Source: an uncultured Clostridia bacterium (GTDB taxonomy: Bacteria > Bacillota > Clostridia > Christensenellales > Borkfalkiaceae). Taken from it: a stretch of 20,800 nucleotides of DNA. The position numbers and the translations under genes were made by a program. Positions within the stretch are counted from its first letter, which is position 1. The number at the start of each line of letters is the position of its first letter. The DNA lies in assembly GCA_934247855.1 (NCBI GenBank), contig CAKQKA010000019.1:1-20800 (forward strand). The letters are read 5' to 3'. Shown piece by piece: positions 14,395-20,800 of this stretch. The notes under the pieces are model-generated. The model saw nothing but the letters and a program-made list of their open reading frames with translations. It was not told the origin of the DNA and did not search any database.

Positions 14395-14427
14395 AAACCC
14401 CGCCTATAAGTCGATTATCGGGTGTTT
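14395..14427 (+). repeat. Dispersed core repeat, copy 9 (ruvC-ruvA junction)
   Basis: The core at 14404-14420 is exact. AAAC and CCCG (14395-14402) pair with CGGG (14419-14422) and, after a bulged T, GTTT (14424-14427). The stem is followed by a T-rich tract, so it also looks like a terminator for plus-strand transcription. Confidence 0.9.
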
Positions 14428-14481
14428 TACCTTTTTTAAACCTTTACCTGCGTCCGCGTTTATATTCCGCAAAAAACGACC

Positions 14482-14979
14482 TTAACGCACGCCGAACTCG
14501 CCCGAAAAGCGGTTGGTAAAAATATGCGTTAACGCCACGGCAACCGCGTCGGCGGCGTCGTCGGGTCTGGGTATGGATTTTAAATGCAAAAGCGTTTTAA
14601 CCATTTCCTGAATTTGCCTTTTATCGGCGCGCCCGTACCCCGTGAGCGCCTGTTTAATCTGCAACGGCGTGTATTCGAACAATCTTCCGCACTTTTTCGT
14701 GCAGGTCAGCAAAATAACGCCGCGCGCCTGCGCTACGTTTATCGCCGTCTTCTGGTTGTTGTTAAAAAACAACTCTTCAAGCGCGATTTCTTCGGGTTTA
14801 TATTTATCAATCAATTTAATAAGAGACTCTTCGAGCATGGCAAGCCTGGTGGGAATAGACTCTTCCTTTGGCGTAAGAATAACGCCGTAATCGATGGGCG
14901 TCGCCCTGCCGAATTTATCCTTTTCAAGCACCCCGAACCCTATCGTCGCAAGCCCCGGGTCTATACCGAGTATAACCAT
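14482..14979 (-). CDS. ruvC: Holliday junction resolvase RuvC
   Basis: 165 residues, normal for RuvC, the dimeric endonuclease that cuts Holliday junctions. The four catalytic acids are in place: D7 in G-I-D-P-G, E68 in A-L-E-E-L-F-F, and D141 and D144 in R-P-D-D-A-A-D-A. An in-frame extension reaches back to 15063, but the ATG at 14979 gives the family N-terminus M-V-I-L-G-I-D-P-G and has GAGG five bases ahead. It lies 85 bp after the hemolysin III-like gene and 176 bp before ruvA. Confidence 0.97.
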   Translation of the reverse strand: MVILGIDPGLATIGFGVLEKDKFGRATPIDYGVILTPKEESIPTRLAMLEESLIKLIDKYKPEEIALEELFFNNNQKTAINVAQARGVILLTCTKKCGRLFEYTPLQIKQALTGYGRADKRQIQEMVKTLLHLKSIPRPDDAADAVAVALTHIFTNRFSGEFGVR

Positions 14980-15064
14980 ATTTTCCTCGTTATTATCTGA
15001 ATTTTTGCCCTTCGCCCGTATAGTAAATGCGGCGAAACGCACATTAACGCCTATAAAACGCAAA

Positions 15065-15916
15065 TCAAACGGCGTAAATGCAGGTATAAATGCCTACCCA
15101 CTGCACGACCGCACCGAACAGCACGAACAAGTGCCATATGAAATGCGCAACGCGTTTATCCACGGCAAACGGAATCATTCCGACCGTATACAAAAGCCCA
15201 CCGCCCAAAATCCACCATAAAAGAGCAAAATCTTTGCGGATTATCATAGTAGGTATCAATATTAATCCGCTCCAACCGAGAATGATATAAAGCGGAATAT
15301 GAATTTTCCTCAGCCTTGCAGGACCGAAAACCGCCACGAGCGTAATGCCGACGACGATAATCACCCACTGCACGATGAAGAACACAAGCCCGAAATTTTG
15401 CGGAGCATAGCAGAGCAAAAGCGGTGCGAACGTTGCGCCGATCAGCAGGTAAATCGACAGATAATCGAACCTGCGGAACAGCCGTTTAACGCCGCTGCCA
15501 TATCTGAACGAGTGATACAAGCAACTCATCGTAAACATAATGAACATACCCACGCCGTAAACGCACGCCGCTGCTTTTTGCGCGGGGTTGTCGGAGTTAA
15601 TAAGCATCGTCACCAGCGCAAAAATCGCAAAAAGCGAACCCGCTCCGTGCGAAACCGCATTGCCGACCTCCTCTAAAACCGTTCTTCTCGGAGCAAAGCC
15701 CGCAAGTTTAACGTTGCTTTGCCCGCCGACGGGTGCCGATACGCCGCTTATATTGCCGTTTTTGCCCGCTTTGGCGTTGTCGAATTCCTGTTTATACGTA
15801 GATCGCCGCGCGCGTTTTTCGGTTAAATATTGACTTTTAAGTTGCCTTCGACTTTGCTTGTATTCCCTTTTCAGCAAATACAAATCTTGCCGATAATTTC
15901 TTTTAATTTCATTCAT
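15065..15916 (-). CDS. Hemolysin III (HlyIII/PAQR) family membrane protein with basic N-terminal extension
   Basis: 283 residues against about 210-220 usual for the family. The membrane core starts near residue 78 with the family's E-E-x-G-N-A-V-S-H-G. It has seven predicted helices, C-L-Y-H-S at 132-136, F-D-Y-L-S-I-Y-L-L-I-G-A-T at about 150-162 and the C-terminal H-F-I-W-H-L-F-V at 258-265. The conserved His and Asp positions of the PAQR metal site (H135, D151, H258, H262) are present. The first 70 residues are unusual: very rich in Lys, Arg, Gln and Tyr with heptad-like spacing, likely a cytosolic coiled coil or nucleic-acid/membrane-surface contact. Biological activity is uncertain; family members are linked to membrane homeostasis. 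No ribosome binding site lies at normal distance from the ATG; AAGGAGA is 22 bases upstream. Confidence 0.9.
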   Translation of the reverse strand: MNEIKRNYRQDLYLLKREYKQSRRQLKSQYLTEKRARRSTYKQEFDNAKAGKNGNISGVSAPVGGQSNVKLAGFAPRRTVLEEVGNAVSHGAGSLFAIFALVTMLINSDNPAQKAAACVYGVGMFIMFTMSCLYHSFRYGSGVKRLFRRFDYLSIYLLIGATFAPLLLCYAPQNFGLVFFIVQWVIIVVGITLVAVFGPARLRKIHIPLYIILGWSGLILIPTMIIRKDFALLWWILGGGLLYTVGMIPFAVDKRVAHFIWHLFVLFGAVVQWVGIYTCIYAV

Positions 15917-15978
15917 ACCGAGTTAAAGTCAACCCCGCTCTCCTTACAAAAACAATATAATTCAATTAAAAAATCGGT

Positions 15979-15995
15979 CTATAGGTCGATTATCG
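15979..15995 (+). repeat. Dispersed core repeat, copy 10
   Basis: CTATAGGTCGATTATCG, an exact core match. It lies upstream of the hemolysin III-like gene and downstream of the CmpB-like gene. The flanks (A-run before, T-run after) pair only loosely. Confidence 0.9.
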
Positions 15996-16092
15996 CAGTT
16001 TTCGTAGTCGCATTCGGTAAAGAGCCGCAACAAAACAATGCGCAAAAAATAATTTTGCCGACTATCCTTTACCTACATTATATCGCAGCGTA

Positions 16093-16824
16093 TTATTTTT
16101 TGCTTTCCGAACCGTTTTTAACCCTTTGTAAATCTTTTTGCATGTAGTTATCGAGTTCTTTTTCAAGGTCGTTCGAACTTCTCATCGGGAACACATAATG
16201 CACTTTTTGTTTGAACTCGTCGGCTTTTTCGCGGATAGACAATTTAAGTGCCTCGTACTTGACGACGATTTGTTTTTCGGTAGCGAATTTCTTGATTTTC
16301 GCAACGACCTTGAACGAATAGATCAGATCAAGCACGAAAACGCCGAAAAACATACCGATTACGAACGAATAAGCGATATTTGCGGTAAACCACTGCACCA
16401 TTCCGAGAATCGCAGAATGAATAAAGAAATAATAAACCGCCCCGATTATACCCCAAAAAAGCGTAAACAGCGGGCAGATTATTCCTTGAATATTGAACTT
16501 TCGGTCGGAATAATCCCATAGTTTGACCTTCATACCCTTTATAAAAATCAAACCGGTAATGTACTCTATAACAGTCATCAGCACGGTGATTACCAGAATC
16601 ACGAACAAATCGCGCAGTACGGGCTGTTCTATGAACGAATAATCAAACAGGCAAACGGTAAACAAAAAGATTAAACCCACCCCGTAAAGCGGCAGGTACG
16701 GCCCCACAAGGAACCCGGGGTTTATCCATTTTTTATGTACGATACGCCGAAAAACCAGCTCGATACACCAACCGAGCGTGCTTCCCACGCAAAACAAAAA
16801 AGTTAAAACAAGAAAAATTTCCAT
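16093..16824 (-). CDS. CmpB-like (ABC-transporter type IV) integral membrane protein
   Basis: 243 residues. The first 170 form about five to six membrane helices with the signatures of the PF06541 family (named ABC_trans_CmpB, though no transport role is proven): G-W-C-I-E near 18-22, N-P-G-F-L-V-G-P-Y-L-P-L-Y-G near 35-48, E-Y-I-T-G at 87-91, and L-W-D-Y-S followed by N-I-Q-G near 102-114. The C-terminal 70 residues are charged and helical, probably cytosolic. An in-frame extension reaches 16938, but the ATG at 16824 has AAGGGG about 7 bases ahead and matches the family start. No ABC ATPase gene is adjacent. It is divergent from the membrane protein at 17048. Confidence 0.88.
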   Translation of the reverse strand: MEIFLVLTFLFCVGSTLGWCIELVFRRIVHKKWINPGFLVGPYLPLYGVGLIFLFTVCLFDYSFIEQPVLRDLFVILVITVLMTVIEYITGLIFIKGMKVKLWDYSDRKFNIQGIICPLFTLFWGIIGAVYYFFIHSAILGMVQWFTANIAYSFVIGMFFGVFVLDLIYSFKVVAKIKKFATEKQIVVKYEALKLSIREKADEFKQKVHYVFPMRSSNDLEKELDNYMQKDLQRVKNGSESKK

Positions 16825-16888
16825 AACTTGCCCCTTTAAAGTCGTAATTTCATAGCGAACCCGATTTTTAATTACTATCGCAAAAGAC

Positions 16889-16897
16889 AGTATATCA
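16889..16897 (-). promoter_or_regulatory. Extended -10 promoter of the CmpB-like gene
   Basis: On the minus strand TGATATACT: a TG dinucleotide one base before the -10 TATACT (16889-16894). No good -35 is seen at 16-18 bp. The start codon is about 65 bases downstream. Confidence 0.5.
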
Positions 16898-16987
16898 TAC
16901 TCTGCGCAAAAAATCGACTTATTTTTGCAAATCAACATATTTTTGCATGCTTTTTTTCCTAATACGGATATTATTTGTGAATTAAAC

Positions 16988-17016
16988 TTGACTTTAAACC
17001 CGTTATCGCATAAAAT
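16988..17016 (+). promoter_or_regulatory. Promoter of the four-helix membrane protein gene
   Basis: -35 TTGACT (16988-16993), a 17-bp spacer and -10 TAAAAT (17011-17016). This puts transcription start only about 25 bases before the ATG at 17048. Confidence 0.85.
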
Positions 17017-17047
17017 GGATGTAACGAATTACTTTAAGGAGTTTCAA

Positions 17048-17653
17048 ATGAGATTATTCGGCAACCAACAAAACAATTTAAGCGAAAAAGAACTGCTTAT
17101 GCAAAAAGTCACCACGGCAAGATATAACATGCTGCTCGTTGCGCTGTTTACATTGATTAACGCAATAATGCTTTTAACGGGCGCAGACAGTTACTTTTTA
17201 TTCTCGGCATCGCTGCCGTATCATCTTACGATACTCGGTGCCGAGTTCACGGCTCAGACCGGCTCGGCAATCTATACTGTTTTATCACTTGGCTTTCTCG
17301 TAATAGCGGTTGGCGCATACGTGCTTTGCTTCTTTATGGGCAAAAAGCATGTAGGCTGGCTGATTGCAGCGCTTGCAATGTTCGCCGTCGATACAGTTTA
17401 TTTCCTTGCGGTCTATATGCCTATATGCATCGCAGCAAAATTAAGCGTTGCGTCGATTGTTATCGACCTTGTATTCCACGGCTATGCACTGTATTATTTT
17501 ATCATGGCTGTAGTAAACTCGTTCAGACTTAAAAAAGCAATCGCGAACGAAGCTAACGCAAAAGCCGCAGAACCGGTCGGAGCAGACGAATTCAACCGGC
17601 CCGACGAAGCCGCCGAAGAAGCGTCTTACTCGGAAGATCGGGAAAATAAATAA
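17048..17653 (+). CDS. Unknown four-helix membrane protein
   Basis: 201 residues, not recognised. A short polar N-terminus (residues 1-25) is followed by four hydrophobic segments at about 27-44, 77-97, 103-124 and 133-157. A cytosolic tail of about 40 residues is strongly acidic and alanine-rich (many Glu and Asp, few aromatic residues). Earlier in-frame starts exist, but the ATG at 17048 has AAGGAG six bases ahead and lies just behind a good promoter; the upstream part overlaps that promoter. A terminator follows 15 bases after the stop, so it is probably a single-gene unit. Location in the membrane is firm; function is unknown. Confidence 0.85.
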   Translation: MRLFGNQQNNLSEKELLMQKVTTARYNMLLVALFTLINAIMLLTGADSYFLFSASLPYHLTILGAEFTAQTGSAIYTVLSLGFLVIAVGAYVLCFFMGKKHVGWLIAALAMFAVDTVYFLAVYMPICIAAKLSVASIVIDLVFHGYALYYFIMAVVNSFRLKKAIANEANAKAAEPVGADEFNRPDEAAEEASYSEDRENK

Positions 17654-17667
17654 TTTTTTTATAATTG

Positions 17668-17700
17668 TTTGCCTGCAAAATACAGCAGGCAAAATATTTT
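17668..17700 (+). terminator. Rho-independent terminator of the four-helix membrane protein gene
   Basis: TTTGCCTGC (17668-17676) is perfectly complementary to GCAGGCAAA (17685-17693), with an 8-base loop and a following ATATTTT. Confidence 0.88.
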
Positions 17701-17705
17701 TATAG

Positions 17706-17729
17706 CTATACGCCGCATATTGCGACTTT
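17706..17729 (+). repeat. Degraded core repeat, copy 11
   Basis: Aligned without gaps to copy 12 (18392-18415), 19 of 24 positions agree, including CTATA at the left and GCGACTTT at the right, but the GTCGATTATC centre is altered. It is probably a decayed copy. Confidence 0.45.
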
Positions 17730-17750
17730 TATAAAAAATAAAGGTGTATT

Positions 17751-18224
17751 ATGAAAAAATACGAAAAAATAGCAATTTTAGCCGAAAATTTAAGTAAAGC
17801 GTCCGAAAAATCGGCACAATCCGCCGAGCTTAAGGACGCCGCAAGATATTTAAACGAATACGCAAAACTATTAGGCAAAAACGAAGAAGCAAGAAAACTT
17901 TCCAAAGTCAATACCAAGTGGACGGAAAAAGAGGACGAAAAACTCAAATCCGAATACAATAAGGGCTGGAAGATCGCACGGCTTGCCAAAGCCCACGGCA
18001 GAAGCATGAGCGGAATTGTTTCCCGTCTTGTCAAACTCGGCTTACTCGCCGACGACGGCGAGAACGGTAAAAAGCGTTGGACGGAAGAAGAGGACGCAAG
18101 CCTCTTGCGCGAAGCCGAAGCCAATAAAACTCTCGAATGGATGTCCGCCGCCCATGGCAGAAGCATGAGCGGTATTCTCTCCCGCCTTGAAAAACTCGAC
18201 TACGACATCGACGCAAGAAAATAA
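17751..18224 (+). CDS. Small protein with two Myb/SANT-like DNA-binding repeats
   Basis: 157 residues. An N-terminal helical region (1-50, rich in Ala, Lys, Glu) is followed by two copies of a unit of about 45 residues at about 56-99 and 109-152. Each starts K/R-W-T-E-x-E-D (W57, W110) and ends A-H-G-R-S-M-S-G-I-x-S-R-L-x-K-L. The spacing is exactly 53 residues. The W-T-x-E-E-D-x-x-L start and a second helix with G-R-S-x-x-(G/A)-I-x-S-R-L are typical of Myb/SANT-like helix-turn-helix units found in some bacterial DNA-binding proteins. A role as DNA-binding or regulatory protein is inferred. AAAGGTG is 4 bases before the ATG. It has no obvious operon partner. Confidence 0.8.
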   Translation: MKKYEKIAILAENLSKASEKSAQSAELKDAARYLNEYAKLLGKNEEARKLSKVNTKWTEKEDEKLKSEYNKGWKIARLAKAHGRSMSGIVSRLVKLGLLADDGENGKKRWTEEEDASLLREAEANKTLEWMSAAHGRSMSGILSRLEKLDYDIDARK

Positions 18225-18476
18225 ATATCAACGCGCCGAACAAGAGTATTTTTTCGGCGGCGACAGTACCGCCATCAGACATTCGCCCATTCAAAACTTG
18301 ATTTTGCAAAACGCGCCTTACGGCTATCAACTTTTTTTCGTCTGAAACAATAACGTTGCAACTACGCTGTAAATAAGCATCAAAAACCCGCCTATAGGTC
18401 GATTATCGCGACTTTGGCAGCGCAAGATGAAAGACAGCCAAAAAAATTGCAGGTCTGCCAAAGGGCTCGGGTGTTC
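18225..18476. other. Intergenic region before the pyr unit
   Basis: About 250 bp without a plausible gene. It contains a GGCGG/CCGCC hairpin (18256-18260 / 18269-18273), a T-run at 18321-18327 and repeat copy 12. Near its end CGGG (18468-18471) and CCCG (18476-18479) can form a small hairpin that overlaps the base of the next terminator. Confidence 0.5.
18392..18408 (+). repeat. Dispersed core repeat, copy 12
   Basis: CTATAGGTCGATTATCG, an exact core match, preceded by AAAAACCCGC and followed by CGACTTTGG. It lies between two plus-strand genes. Confidence 0.92.
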
Positions 18477-18523
18477 CCGGATAAAAAAATTTTCGGAACA
18501 AATTTTTTATCCGGCGTTTTTTT
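18477..18523 (+). terminator. Strong terminator insulating the pyr promoter
   Basis: CCGGATAAAAAA (from 18477) pairs with TTTTTTATCCGG (18503-18514); the stem extends into TTT/AAA around a short loop. A run of seven T follows at 18517-18523. It ends four bases before the pyrR -35 box. Confidence 0.88.
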
Positions 18524-18526
18524 GAG

Positions 18527-18555
18527 TTGACATATTTTTTTTAATTCGTTATAAT
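18527..18555 (+). promoter_or_regulatory. Consensus promoter of the pyrR-uraA unit
   Basis: -35 TTGACA (18527-18532), a 17-bp spacer and -10 TATAAT (18550-18555): a perfect sigma-A consensus, as expected for a unit controlled by attenuation rather than by initiation. Confidence 0.95.
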
Positions 18556-18561
18556 GCCAAT

Positions 18562-18709
18562 CGATAAGTCTTTAAGGGGTACTGCGATACCCGCCGGGCA
18601 CGAGAGGTCCGCAAGGCATAAACGATAACTTCAGATTGTTAAGGGCGGTTTAAAGCCCGGTTTGATTATGGTTATTACGCTTTGCGGTATGCAAGGCGTT
18701 TTTGTTTTG
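18562..18709 (+). promoter_or_regulatory. PyrR-responsive attenuator leader
   Basis: The binding-loop region at 18593-18617 contains ACGAGAGG and, after a short stem strand, CGCAAGG, resembling the known PyrR site (AGAGAGG...AAGG). The terminator is ACGCTTTGC (18677-18685) with GCAAGGCGT (18691-18699), followed by a T-rich tract. The antiterminator is visible: GCAAGGCATA (18611-18620) can pair with TACGCTTTGC (18676-18685), and ATAAC (18625-18629) with GTTAT (18671-18675). That sequesters the terminator's left arm. By family knowledge, PyrR with UMP stabilises the binding loop, frees the terminator and lowers expression when pyrimidines are plentiful. Confidence 0.88.
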
Positions 18710-18723
18710 TATCGCGACGGAAA

Positions 18724-19269
18724 ATGACGGAAGAAAAGATTATTCTGGACGAACAGTCCGTAAACCGCGCGATCGCAAGAATAGCGCATGAAATAATAGA
18801 AAGGAATAAAGGCGTTGAAAACGTTGTTCTGATCGGCGTTGTTACGCGCGGCGTTCCTATGGCAAAAATGCTCGCCGATTATATAGAAAAATTTGAAGAC
18901 GTAAAAACGCCGGTCGGCAGCATCGATATCTCTCTTTATCGCGACGATATCACGGAAAAGTTCGAAACCCCCGTTGTAAACGGAACAAACATTCCGTTTG
19001 AGGTAAAAAACAAAATAGTCGTTTTATGTGACGACGTTATATTTACAGGTCGGACGGCAAGAGCCGCTCTTGAAGCAACGCTTGCAAAAGGCAGACCGTC
19101 GTCCGTACAACTCGCCGTTTTAGTCGACCGCGGGCATAGAGAACTGCCCATCCGCGCGGACTTTGTGGGCAAAAACCTGCCGACAAAACTAAGCGAAGTA
19201 GTTGCGGTCAACTTTTTTGAAACAGACGGCGAACAAAACGTAAAACTTAATACAGGTGTTAACGGCTGA
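18724..19269 (+). CDS. pyrR: Bifunctional pyr operon attenuator / uracil phosphoribosyltransferase PyrR
   Basis: 181 residues, the usual PyrR length. It binds the pyr leader RNA in a UMP-dependent way and has uracil phosphoribosyltransferase activity. The N-terminal I-L-D-E-Q-x-x-x-R-A-x-x-R-I-A-H-E-I-I-E-R-N segment, the PRPP-binding loop C-D-D-V-I-F-T-G-R-T (102-111) and R-P-S-S-V-Q-L-A-V-L-V-D-R-G-H-R (about 134-149) are characteristic. I chose the ATG at 18724 because the longer frame runs back through the attenuator terminator. The ribosome binding site is poor (only GACGG close to the ATG). It lies behind its own target leader and ahead of the uracil permease. Confidence 0.97.
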   Translation: MTEEKIILDEQSVNRAIARIAHEIIERNKGVENVVLIGVVTRGVPMAKMLADYIEKFEDVKTPVGSIDISLYRDDITEKFETPVVNGTNIPFEVKNKIVVLCDDVIFTGRTARAALEATLAKGRPSSVQLAVLVDRGHRELPIRADFVGKNLPTKLSEVVAVNFFETDGEQNVKLNTGVNG

Positions 19270-19270
19270 A

Positions 19271-19306
19271 GCGGCAAGCGATATTGCGCCTTGCAATATA
19301 AAACCG
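19271..19306 (+). other. Intercistronic hairpin between pyrR and uraA
   Basis: ATATTGC (19281-19287) pairs with GCAATAT (19293-19299); outside it GCGG (19271-19274) pairs with CCGC (19303-19306). No T-run follows, so it may tune mRNA stability or the relative expression of the two genes rather than terminate. Confidence 0.55.
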
Positions 19307-19359
19307 CGAAAAGCCCGAAATAATACAGTAATTAATTTTATACAGGAGATATAAAAATT

Positions 19360-20800
19360 ATGAAACTCACCTATGACGTACGGCAAAAAGTACCGTTCGG
19401 CAAAAACCTCGTATTTGCATTTCAGCAAGTGCTTGCCATTCTTGCGGCAACCGTTCTGGTGCCCGCACTCGTAAACGGCAACGCCGCCGACTTTTGTGCA
19501 AAGAACGGACTTGAATTCTTCTCACGAAACATGAGCCAGGCTGCGGCACTCATCGGCGCCGGCGTCGGTACTCTTGTTTATCTCCTCTTCACCAAGTTTA
19601 AAAGCCCTGTGTTCTTAGGCAGCTCGTTTGCCTTTATCGCACCGCTCAGCACGGGTATTCTTTACGGATACTGCGGCATATTGCTCGGCTCGATTTTCGC
19701 GGGACTTGTGTACGTCGTAATCGCGCTGATAATTACCAAAGTCGGTTCCGAATGGCTCAACAAACTTATGCCTCCCGTAATCATAGGCCCGACCGTTGCG
19801 CTTATCGGGCTCAGCCTTTCCGGCTCGGCTATGAAAAACCTTATGAACATTGCCGTAAGTAAAGATAACTACAATCTGTTTGCGATACTCGTAGGTCTTG
19901 TAACATTCATCGTTACCATAATCGCTTCGGTTAAAGGCAATAAGCAGATGAAACTTATTCCTTTCGTAATCGGCGTAGGCGCGGGCTATCTGCTTGCAAG
20001 CATCTTCACGGTTATCGGCTCGCTTTGCAACGTCCCCTATATGCAGCTCATCAACTTCAGCGAATTTGCAAAAATCACCGATTTCAACAACTGGCTGCCC
20101 TCCTTCTCTTTCGTAGAAGCATTTAAAGAACTGACGGGTTCGGCTTCCACCACTTACGCGCTCGACTGGACGGCGGTACTCAATATATTCGTCGCGTTCG
20201 CGCCCGTCGCTATGGTTGTATTTGCCGAACACGTTGCCGACCATAAGAACATCTCTTCGATTATCGGTAACGACCTGCTTAAAGATCCCGGACTGCACAG
20301 AACGTTGCTCGGCGACGGCGTAGGCTCGATCGCAGGCGCATTCTTCGGCGGTTGCCCCAACACCACTTACGGCGAATCCATCGGCTGCGTTGCAATCACA
20401 GGTAACGCTTCGGTTTACACCATATTTACTACGGCAATAATGTGCATCGTGCTTGCATTTATCTATCCGGTAATGCTCTTTATCGAAAGCATTCCCTCCT
20501 GCGTAGTCGGCGGAATCTGCATCGCGCTCTACGGTTTTATCGCGGTATCCGGTCTTCGTATGTTCAAGAACGTTGACCTTGACGATTCCAAAAACCTCTT
20601 CGTTGTGGCTGCAATCTTCGTTACAGGTCTCGGCGGAATGTACCTCGAATTCGGCAAAGTTAGCATTTCAAGCACCGCTTGCGCACTCATCCTCGGCATT
20701 ATCGTAAACCTCATTCTTAAGCCCAAAAAAGTTGAAGTTACCAAAAACGTAACGCTTGCCGAAGGCGAAAAGAAAGAAGAAGATATGTTCGGCGCAACCG
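19360..20800 (+). CDS. uraA: Uracil permease (NCS2/UraA family), 3' end beyond the window
   Basis: 480 codons are visible without a stop, so the gene continues past the window. It is a uracil:proton symporter of the nucleobase-cation-symport-2 family in the cytoplasmic membrane. It begins with F-x-x-Q-Q-V-L-A-I-L-A-A-T-V-L-V-P, typical of the first helix. It carries the F-A-E-H-V-A-D-H substrate-site segment (E290) and the G-G-C-P-N-T-T-Y-G-E-S-I-G signature (E339) that corresponds to the second substrate-binding Glu of UraA. About 14 hydrophobic segments are evident. After about residue 455 the chain turns charged (many Lys and Glu), so the true end is probably near. AGGAG lies 11 bases before the ATG. 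Placement after pyrR under the same attenuator matches the Bacillus pyrR-pyrP arrangement (uracil uptake controlled by pyrimidine level). Confidence 0.96.
   Translation, partial: MKLTYDVRQKVPFGKNLVFAFQQVLAILAATVLVPALVNGNAADFCAKNGLEFFSRNMSQAAALIGAGVGTLVYLLFTKFKSPVFLGSSFAFIAPLSTGILYGYCGILLGSIFAGLVYVVIALIITKVGSEWLNKLMPPVIIGPTVALIGLSLSGSAMKNLMNIAVSKDNYNLFAILVGLVTFIVTIIASVKGNKQMKLIPFVIGVGAGYLLASIFTVIGSLCNVPYMQLINFSEFAKITDFNNWLPSFSFVEAFKELTGSASTTYALDWTAVLNIFVAFAPVAMVVFAEHVADHKNISSIIGNDLLKDPGLHRTLLGDGVGSIAGAFFGGCPNTTYGESIGCVAITGNASVYTIFTTAIMCIVLAFIYPVMLFIESIPSCVVGGICIALYGFIAVSGLRMFKNVDLDDSKNLFVVAAIFVTGLGGMYLEFGKVSISSTACALILGIIVNLILKPKKVEVTKNVTLAEGEKKEEDMFGAT

Noticed and set aside
14980..15063. Longer N-terminus for RuvC
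   Set aside because: The extension does not match the family, and the ATG at 14979 has a well-placed GAGG site.
20255..20268. CGATTATCGG inside the uracil permease gene as another repeat copy
   Set aside because: Only the short palindromic centre matches; CTATARGT is absent and the codons fit the permease, so chance is enough.

Overview
The window reads as ordinary chromosome of an anaerobic low-to-mid GC Firmicute, most likely an uncultured member of the Clostridia. The grounds are purine-rich AGGAG-type ribosome binding sites, sigma-A promoters with 17-bp spacers, short hairpins followed by T-runs, a PyrR-type pyrimidine attenuator, the gene order ruvC-ruvA-ruvB-queA, and Clostridia-type families (YugP-like peptidase, DUF6062, CmpB-like membrane protein, EF-G-like paralogue). 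No transposase, integrase, phage gene or CRISPR array was seen. The order-level assignment is inference.

Layout. 1-497: the end of a prenyl diphosphate synthase, closed by a bidirectional terminator. 575-3397 (minus): a membrane zinc peptidase, a short-chain dehydrogenase and an unknown propeller-like protein, driven by a promoter at 3484-3512. 3709-6899 (plus): an EF-G-like GTPase, then a PfkB-family sugar-phosphate kinase. 7102-8337 (minus): a dGTPase. 8670-9614 (minus): an alpha/beta-hydrolase followed by tRNA-Thr(CGT). 9895-10730 (plus): a DUF6062 protein, then tRNA-Thr(GGT) with its own promoter and terminator. 10763-11292: a gene-free stretch with a compact three-way inverted-repeat structure. 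11293-15916 (minus): hemolysin III-like membrane protein, ruvC, ruvA, ruvB, queA. 16093-16824 (minus) and 17048-17653 (plus): two divergent membrane proteins. 17751-18224 (plus): a small protein with two Myb/SANT-like repeats. 18527 to the end (plus): pyrR behind a PyrR attenuator, then a uracil permease running off the window.

Together the genes cover Holliday-junction processing (RuvABC), queuosine modification of tRNA (QueA), pyrimidine salvage and its control (PyrR, UraA), dNTP balance (Dgt) and several envelope functions.

Two things stand out. First, a dispersed intergenic repeat with core CTATARGTCGATTATCG occurs ten times plus two degraded copies. All but one lie wholly outside genes, and the exception runs over a stop codon. 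There is one in every junction of the ruvC-ruvA-ruvB-queA cluster. The flanks differ between copies, yet in many copies they are complementary to each other. Second, the 278-bp element at 10993-11270 is built of three abutting long helices, with a 9-nt perfect complementarity between the interiors of its two inner arms. I recognise neither as a named family.
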